From the IMG/VR virus record IMGVR_UViG_3300010885_017145, positions 1 to 22,902 of that record: a DNA stretch of 22,902 nt; one strand, 5' to 3'. Shown piece by piece: positions 6,701 through 15,700 of this stretch. The first letter of the stretch is position 1; each line of letters begins with the position of its first letter. A model generated the notes under the pieces. It had not been told where the DNA came from, searched no databases, and was given only the letters and a program-made list of their open reading frames with translations. This DNA comes from a virus. The position numbers and the translations under genes are program-made.

Positions 6701-9700
6701 AGTAAAACAAACACTTGATGCAGTTGTTGGTGAAGCTGCTAGTGCAACAGTGGCTCCTGTAGCGGGAGCTGTTGAGGTAGTAGCAGAGTCATCAAAAGCA
6801 GCGGCTGATGTTGTTGGGCAAGCGGCTAATGATATAAAGAACGCTACTAAGGGGGCTACTGGAGCTGCTATAAAATCAGCCAAAACTGTGGCTTCTGGTG
6901 GTGGTGCTGGAAAAATTGTTTCTCTTTCATTTAAAGAAATGGCAGATGTTTTCCAAAAAGCTGGTGTTGCAGTTCCAGATGAATGGGCATTCATTAAGCA
7001 TGTAGATAGGGAATTTCAAGTTGCTCAAGGTCAAAAGAAAGCATTCCTGAAAAAACTTCAAGAACAAATTGCACTAAGTCCACAAAACCCATTTGGCGAG
7101 TTTGACGCTAATCCAACAGTTCAGAAAAGAAAGTTCTTTCCATTTAGATCAGCATACGAAAAATCGCAAAAATCAAGACCGACTGAAATCTTGTCTCAAA
7201 GGCATGCAACTAAGTTGCCAATATTTGAAGGTTTGTTTGAAGAACAATTAAAAGATCAAGGCAAAGCAATGCCAGGTCCAGAAAAGTCTTTGAGACAAAA
7301 TCTACTTAAGAAAATAAACAAACAAAAAAATAAACTTGTTGGTGGTGGTATAAAAGCCCAAGCTGAAAGCGCTGCAGCTGCTCAAGCATATCAAGACATG
7401 CTTGCAGCTAAGAGAGCAGCTGAATATGCTGCCTTAGATTCAATCAAGGGTGCTGTTATTCCTGAAGGTGTTGAAAATGTTCTTGTATCTTCAAGTCAAG
7501 AATATATTACTGAACTTGAAGATCAAGTTAAAGCTGCTCAATCTCAATTGAGTAAATTGGAAAATGATAGAGCTAAATTAAAAAATATTAGTGGTCCAAA
7601 AGCTGCACAGACTAGAAAGGCTATAGATGCAGCAATACAGTCTCAAAAAATAGAAGTTGAAACATTAAGGGATGCACTTGAGTATAATTCTTATAACCGC
7701 TTTGAAAGAATAATCCCAGCAACAAAAGCAGACACTGCAATGTTGATGGCTCAAACACATCCTGATATTGCAAGTCAATCTGGTATACAAAATTTTGCAA
7801 GGAATAAACAAGATTATAGTAATTTATTTAAATCGCATGTTTCATCAATTCCTGTTCAGGGTGTAGACGGTAAAGCAAGAGCATTGTACGAACTTGCATT
7901 AACTAAAGAAATGCAAACAATTTCTTCTTCAATGGATGAAGCTACGGCGGAAGCTATTGCCGAACGAATGAGGAAAGGTGCAGCAAGTAAAGCTGACGCA
8001 ATTAGAGATATTGCTAGACAAAAACTTAATATGGATGTCTACAATCCAATGTCTCAAGCGTATAATCCATCTGCTCAAGCTGATTTATTTAAGACAAAAG
8101 GTCTTACTACAGAGGCAAAAAAAGCATTTAAGGCTGCTGGTGGAAGTGACGAAGACGGCACTGCTCTTGGAAAGCATTTTACAGAAATGAGAAAAGAACT
8201 GTCGGCTGCAGCAACCGCTGCAAGAGCAAAATCAGCTGCTGATTTTGCTGTAGTAAGAACAGAATATATTGCAGCTGAAGAGGCTATGCGTTTTCCAAAA
8301 CCACCTGTTCTTCCGCCAAAAGGTGCACAGTCAAGAGGTATGTTTGGTATGGCTCGTGGTCTTATGGGACCAGGTGGTGCTTATTTTGCTAATGCTGGTG
8401 GTGCTGCTAAGGAAGCGGCTCTGGAAGCAACAAAGACTTATAGAGAGTTAGTAACTCAAACAATAGATAATATTGTTAACAAGCTTCCTGCATCAATGGG
8501 TGCAGTCAGAAAAGATCTTCTAAAAGCGGTCTCTGAAGAAGTATTGAGAATACAACCGCTTGGCGCTGGAAAGAATGCGAAGAAAGTTGCTCAATTGCTT
8601 GATATGTCAGTCATCCCTGAAACTCAAGGGAGAGTTGTAACCGCACTTGCTGCTGTTGAAAATCAAGTCGTTCAAGATTTTAGTAGAGCAGTAAATGAAG
8701 GTTGGACATATGCCGCATCAGAAACTGCCAAGACTGGTAAGAAAGCAGCAAATAATAGTATTGGTTTTTGGAGAAAGTCTCTTGGCTTGTTTGCAAAGAA
8801 TGGAGACGATTTAGCAGTAACATTGCAGGGCGTTGTCTACGACATGATGACTTCTGCTTCTGTAGGTCTTAATGATTTAGAAGATCAGATTTCATCTGGC
8901 GGTTTTACAAAAGCTAAATTGAAAGCAAAGCTTGTTGGTGATGATGGTCTTCTTTCTAGAGTGACTCGTCAAAGAGCAGGCGAGAGTGGGCTTCTCAAGC
9001 CTATCATCCGACCAGTAGAAGAACCAGTTCCAACGGAAACTGTAGAGAAAGTTAAGTCTGTCAAAGCTAAGGAAGAAAACACATCTACTACTGAAATTGA
9101 CACAAAAACTACGGAGCAAAATGTTGTTTCAACAGAAACAAATACAGCGGCAACAGATGAAAATACTGCTCTTACAAAAACGGAAACAATAGCGACAGAG
9201 AAATCTGCCGTTGCTACGGAAACATCTGCTGTTTCCACAGAAGTTGACGCTGCTGCTACATCTGCTCACACTGCAACAGTAGAAGCCAGCACTGCTGCCA
9301 CTGGTAGAAGTATTGCTCTAACTAATTTGATGAGCAGGGCAGATGCATTGCTTGTCGGAGCAAAATCTCAACAAATTGCTTTGATTGATGCACAGATAGC
9401 AGGATTGACTGCAGAGCAGTTGTCAAGCAAAGCTGGTGCATCTCTAGTAGCACAAAGAAATGAGGTCAGTAAGAAACTGGCTACATTGGAAACTGTAAAA
9501 GCTAAATTAATAAAAGCTGAGAATGCAACCATAGAGAATGGTCTTGGGGCAAGAAATGCTAACTTAGTTAAAGCAAAAGCTGACTTTGAAAAAGCTGTTA
9601 AGAATGCTTCAAAAGAATTTGATAAGTTAAAAACTGTTGCTGCTTCTTCAGCGAAAGAATTAGCAAGTGCTGCTTCATCTGTTGCCCCTGCTGCTGGCAC

Positions 9701-12700
9701 AAAGACTGCCCCTGCTGCTGGTACAAAGACTGCCCCTGCTGCTGGCACAAAGACTGCTGCTACCACTGCTGGCTCTGGTGCTGTAAGAACAGCATCTAGG
9801 AAAACTATACACATTGCAGAAGATGTAGCTAAGAAGGGTGGAGCTTCTGGAATTATTAAAGCAATTGAAAAGCAAACATTACAGTTTGATAGTTCTCTTG
9901 CAAACTTCTTTAAGGGTCCGAATTTCTTCCAAGGTCCAAACATCTTTCAAGGGAAGATTATAACTGCAGATAAGTTAAATCTTAAGATTAAGGATTCTGG
10001 TAAAGCCGCTAAGGATTCAGCAAAAGCTTTAACATCTGAAGATCCACTTGTTAAGCAAGCAAGAGGCAGAAGAGCTTATACCGAATTATTAAAGAGACAG
10101 GAAAGTAAAAAAGGTGTTCCTTATTCTGATGCGCAGAAAGATAGATTAGCAAGGCTTGTTGGTTTTAAGAAGCCAACAATGCCAGCTGCAATGGCAGCAA
10201 CTAAGGCTTCTGATATGAAGGCGAGAGTTCTTGCAAATATTGCTGCGTCAAAAGCAGCAACTGAAGCCGCAAAAGATGCAGCAAAGATGGGTGGTCTTAG
10301 GTCTGGAATCTCCACTGGCAAATCTGGTGGTTTTGCTGCGTTGTCTAAGCCAATCCCTATTTTCCCAGGCTTAGCAAAGATGACTGCAGGTGTGGGTGGA
10401 TCTTTTGATAAAATTACCAAAAAAATTAGTGTACTCGGTGAAGTTGGCAAGAAAGTAACTTCATTAATTTCAAATGGTTTTAGGTCAAGCTCTTCATTGG
10501 CTGGCAAAGCGGTTGAAACTTTTGCACAAAAGTTTGTAAACAGATTCTTAAGTATGTCAAAAGCTGGAATTGCCGCTAGCTCCAATATGACAAAAGCTAT
10601 GACATATATTCTTTCTGCTACTAAAGTAACCATTAAAGAATTTGAAAGAGTAAATAAGTATTTGAAATTGATGGGTCGTATTGACTCATCAATTGCTAAA
10701 TCAATGAAAAACTCTGCTAGAGAAGTTTCATTTGTATTGCGAAATATAGGCACGGTTGTTAAAACTGATTTGATTTCTAATTTTGCAATTCTAAAATCAT
10801 CATTGGCAAATAGTAAAGTTTTGAAAATTTGGTCTTTCTTATTATTCACTGGAATGACAAGGGGTGCTGGCGCAGTAGGTTTATTGATTAAAGGCGTAAA
10901 GGCTTTAGGCACTAATGCACAAAGAGTTGAAGCAGTTAGATTGTCGCTTTCAAAATATTCAGCTTTAAGAGAGGCAAGAGGTCTTTCTCGCACAATACCA
11001 TTGTTCCAAAAATTAATTGTCGCTGGTAGCGCATACACAGGTATCGGAAGAGGAATCAAGACCGTATTCTCAGCGGCTACTAAAACAATATTTAATATGA
11101 TTGGCGTTGCTATGAAATTAAACGCTTCGTTGATGATGATAGCTCCAGTAGTTATTCTCATAATGGGTCTTATTATTGGATTGAAATCTGGACTTGCTGG
11201 AACAAAAGGCTCAACTGATAATCTTAAAGAAGCTTGGAGAGCAATAAAGGAAGCAATCCTAGCTTTGGCTAGACCATTGATGGACTTGATTGGTGTCTTT
11301 GGTGGTCTTGGTAAAGCATCCTCTGGGGCTGGAGCAGTTTCTAATGCCTTGAATACTATGACTAGAGCAGTTAAGGCTGGCGCTCAAGCGTTTGAAAGAT
11401 TCGCCAAAGGTCCTGGTGTCCAGTTCATGAAGAATGTTTTGGTGCCAATTGTTACTCGTTTAGTTAATAGATTTATTATGCTCGGCAGGGCTATTGCTGG
11501 ATTGTTTAAAAACGATAGTGCTGCTGCTGCAAAAAATTTCACAGGTTTGTTCTTGTCTCTTGCTTGGGAAGCCGTGAATGCAATACAAAAAATATTTAAA
11601 ATTCTGGCTGAGATTCTTCCAGCGATGGGACCAATCTTGGCTTCTATGATAGAAGCTGTTCTTAATGCAACAATAGATGCATTTATGTATATTATGAATT
11701 TTGGAAAAGAAGTTGCTTTGTTCTTTGGAGTGATGTTAACCACTATTGGCTTGGCTCTTTCCGTGTTCACTGGTGGAGCGTTCCTTCCTGTTGCTGGGTT
11801 TGGTGCCGCATTGATTGCAGCAGCTGGTGCTGCTTCTTTGCTAGATAGGCACATTGGCTCGGTAAAAAAGAAAGTTAAAGGATTCTCAAATACGCTAGGC
11901 AAGGGCATTGCTGATGGCTTAGGCGCAGCAGCTGGTTATATACAAAAAGATATGTTGGGATCTATCAAGGACAAGATTTCTGAAAAATATGGTGAAGCAA
12001 TGGGTAAAGATATAAATGAAGCTTTAACCAACACCATGAAAGACCCAGCCGATGTCAAGAAAGCCATAGCGGATGCTCTCGGTGGTGCTGTTAAAAACCC
12101 AGAGGCTGCAAATGCGGCTGGAGAATCTTTAGGTTCAGCCATAGCTAAAGGTATAAAAGACAAGTTAATTTCATTGAAAGAAGATTTTACGGGCGCTTTC
12201 TTTGGTAAAGCTGATGACCAAGTAAGCAAGATTGTTGATGATTATAAGTCAGCGATTGATAAGCAAAAAGAAGCTGCTCTAAAGGCTTTTGACACTCAAG
12301 TTGAGGCAATTGAAGCACTTGGAAAAGCTGAAGAAGAACTCACTGCGAAAATGGATTATGAAGAAAAACGCAGAGAGATGATTAAAGAAAGAGCAATGAA
12401 TAAAGAAAATTATTTAAGAGAAAGGAAGATTGCTAAGTACGAAGGTCGTACAGAAGATGTCCGTTCTCTTGATCTTTCATTTAGAAAAACAGATAAAGCC
12501 GCTGGAAAAGAAATTACCAATCTAGACACGGATAGGGCGAAGACACTCCAGGAGCAGCAGAGGGCGATTGCTATTTCAGTCATTAACCGTGAAAAAGATA
12601 TTATGGCAGAAACATTTGATGAAATGCAAAAACAATTTGATATCAATCTTGCCAAAATATTGAATAAGGGCTTTTCAACAAAAGAAGAGTTTGACTCTTT

Positions 12701-15700
12701 GCTGAAAGAAATTGGTGGGGCTGCACAGGGCTTTTCTGGGGAGATTAATAAAGTATTTGAAGATACAATGTTTGCTCTTCCTTCAACTATTGCAAAATAC
12801 ACAGACCCATCAGTAGGAATGTTCAGTATAACAATGGACAAGCTTGTTACACAGGCGCAGATGGCATTTGGTGCAAATTTAAAAACTGGCGATGCCAAGT
12901 CAATACTGGGCGCTGCATATGCAATGGCTAATGGTCTCCCTGATGCATTCAAGCAAGCGTTTAGTGATGGAATAGTTACTGAATCGGTAACTCCTTTTGT
13001 TACAAAGATTACAACAATAATGGGTGGAGTTAATGTTGACACAATTTGGATAGAGGCTGGAAGGTCTGCAATTGAAGCAATGATTGGAGAAATGAAGCGC
13101 AAATTGCGTGCTTTGCGTGGGGATCTCTATGATGAGTTTAAAACATTGTTTGCTGGGATGGGTGCTGACTACAATCAACTTTTCCCAGAGCTTGAAAGGC
13201 TTGCAAAGCAAATTGCAAAAATTGAAGCAATCAGATCGCAAAGCGGTGGCGGTGGCGGTGGAGATAAGGTTAAAAAGCCTGTTCCCCCTGGTGGCGGTGG
13301 AATGGGCGATGACAAGATTGACCCGAAAGCATATTCCGATGGCACTCCAGACAAGATTGGGTATAAGACAGTGCCAGATAAGAAGGGTAGCGGTTTCTTT
13401 GGTGGAATAATGGATGGCATGAAATCATTGGTTGACTACCTTGGACCTGTTAAGACAGCAATTCTCGGAGTTGTCGGTGTGTTCGCTGGATTCTTTGCTC
13501 TACAAGGATTGTTTAGCGTAATAGCTAGCGCATTTGAAACAATGATGATTATCGCTATGTATGCAATCCAACCGATTGGAACAGCGGTAGCTGGTATTAG
13601 CGCTGGAGTTGCTGCTGTAGTTGCTGCAATTGCTGTAGTTATTGGCGTAATCATATATATGTATATTAGGTTTAAATGGTTTAGAGATATGGTTAATGAC
13701 ACATTTAAGAGTGTTATTGATTTCTTTGTTACTGGCTTTAAGATGCTTAAAGATCCTGTCATGGGTTTCTTGGGCGCAGTTTGGGACGGAGTAAAACAAA
13801 TATTTGATTCGCTCTTTGGTCCAATTATTGATTTTGGTAAAAAAATAATAGCTGGTATTTTAATTGCTATTGGTGGAGTTGTTGCTGCAATAGTCGTAGT
13901 TCTTCGTGGAATTTCAATTGCACTTGATTTTATCAAAGAGCCATTGTTCAAGATAATCGGTTGGGTCATAAATCTTGCTACTGGAATAGTAAATGTTCTT
14001 GCAGATATTATCTCTGGGGCGATTGACTTTGTTTACAAGATTATCGGAGCGCTGTTCTCAGTTGGAATTGGCGGTCCAATCAAGCTTATTATTGGAGCAT
14101 TTAAAATTGCATTTGACATTATTGTTGGAATAGTTAAGATAGCAATTGATTTGATTATTAAGGCATTTGATTTCCTTAAGGGTGGATTGTCTGGTCCATT
14201 TGAAGTTGGATTTGGAATTATTAAAGACATCTTTAATAAGATAAAAGATATTGTTTCTGGAGTAATTGATTTTGTAAAAGGCATATTTAGCGGGCTTACA
14301 AGTCCTCTATCAGGTCCATTTGAAACTATTTTGGGGATTATTGAAACAGTGTTTGAAAAGATAAAGGGTGTTATTTCTGGAGTAATTGATTTTGTAAAAG
14401 GCATATTTGACGGTTTTGATATGGCACCTTATGCTAAGCCAATAATAGCTCCATTTAAAATTGCATTTGATTTTATTAAAGATATCTTTGGAAAAATATC
14501 TGGTGTTGTTGCGGATGTCTTTGGAAAAGTATTTGATGTGTACACGGCTATCTGGGGGAAAATATTTGATGTTGTTAGAGGAGTGTTTGAAGGTATAGTC
14601 TCATTCCTCCAGCCAATTGCGGAAACTATATTAAAGATTCTAATTGCTCCATTTAAAATATTGTTTGATGTATTTAAAGCAATTGCGAATAATCCAATAG
14701 TTGGTTTCATTGCAAGAGTGGTTGCTGGTCTTGCAATATTTGCTGCAATTATAGCGACTTGGGGTGTAAAATTTGCATTTGAGTTGCTAGCTGACACGAT
14801 TCAGTGGGTGTGGGAAAAAGTTAAAGCCCTTGCTGACGCTATATGGGATATACTTGGTGTAGCGTTTTCTTGGCTTGGAGATAAAATTTCTGCAGTATGG
14901 AATGCAATTTCCGATACATGGAATAAAATAACTGCTAAATTCCGAGAGTTCAAAGAGTGGTTCAATTCAAATTTTGGATCTCTTTGGAATCTTGTGTTTC
15001 TCCCCTTTGTTCTAATCTATGAAGGCATAAGATGGGTCTTCAATTATATAAAGGAACACGCTGGTCCGATAATCAAAGAATTCTGGCAAAATTTTAAAGA
15101 CCGTATTGATGCTGTCTGGGACAAGATAACTGCTTTTGCTGACTGGGTTTCTAATATCTTTAGTGCTGTTTGGGATGCCATTAGACCAATGATTAATAAG
15201 TTCTGGGAAGGTCTCAAGGATGCTATCGGTAGTGTTTGGGATGCAATAACAGGATTTGCTGACTGGGTCTCTAATGTGTTTGGCGGTATATGGAGTCGTA
15301 TAAAAGATATAGTATCTAGCGTGTGGGGTGGAATAAAAGATGCCGTAGATATTGTTTGGAATAAGCTACTGGATTTTGCTCTTTGGCTTAATAATATATT
15401 TGAAGCGGCATGGGATAGTATTGGACCTATAATTTCTGCCCTCTGGGATGGTCTAAAGAAATCCGTTGATGTTGCATGGAATGCATTAAAAGATTTCGGT
15501 TCTTGGCTGTCAGATGTATTCCATAAGATATGGGATGGCATCGGTCCAGTAATACAGAAAGCATGGGATGGCATAGTCGCAGCAGTTGATTATGTATGGG
15601 AGAAATTAAAAGCATTTGCCTCTTGGCTGAACGACAAATTAGGAGGTGCATGGAATGCAGTTTCTGATATCATTTCTAAAGTTTGGGATAAGATTACCAG

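Noticed and set aside
10121-11161. Long open frame of 346 codons on the minus strand within the tape measure gene
   Set aside because: It lies wholly opposite the tape measure frame, whose Ala/Lys-rich, third-base-biased codons keep the complementary frame free of stops. It has low-complexity composition, no promoter or ribosome binding site, and its neighbours of the same kind (9368-9943, 12410-13102, 16256-16897) behave alike.
15641-15652. AGGAGG inside the tape measure gene as an internal start
   Set aside because: The following ATG codons (15650, 15655) are in other frames, and the in-frame sequence reads GGAWNA with no start codon nearby.
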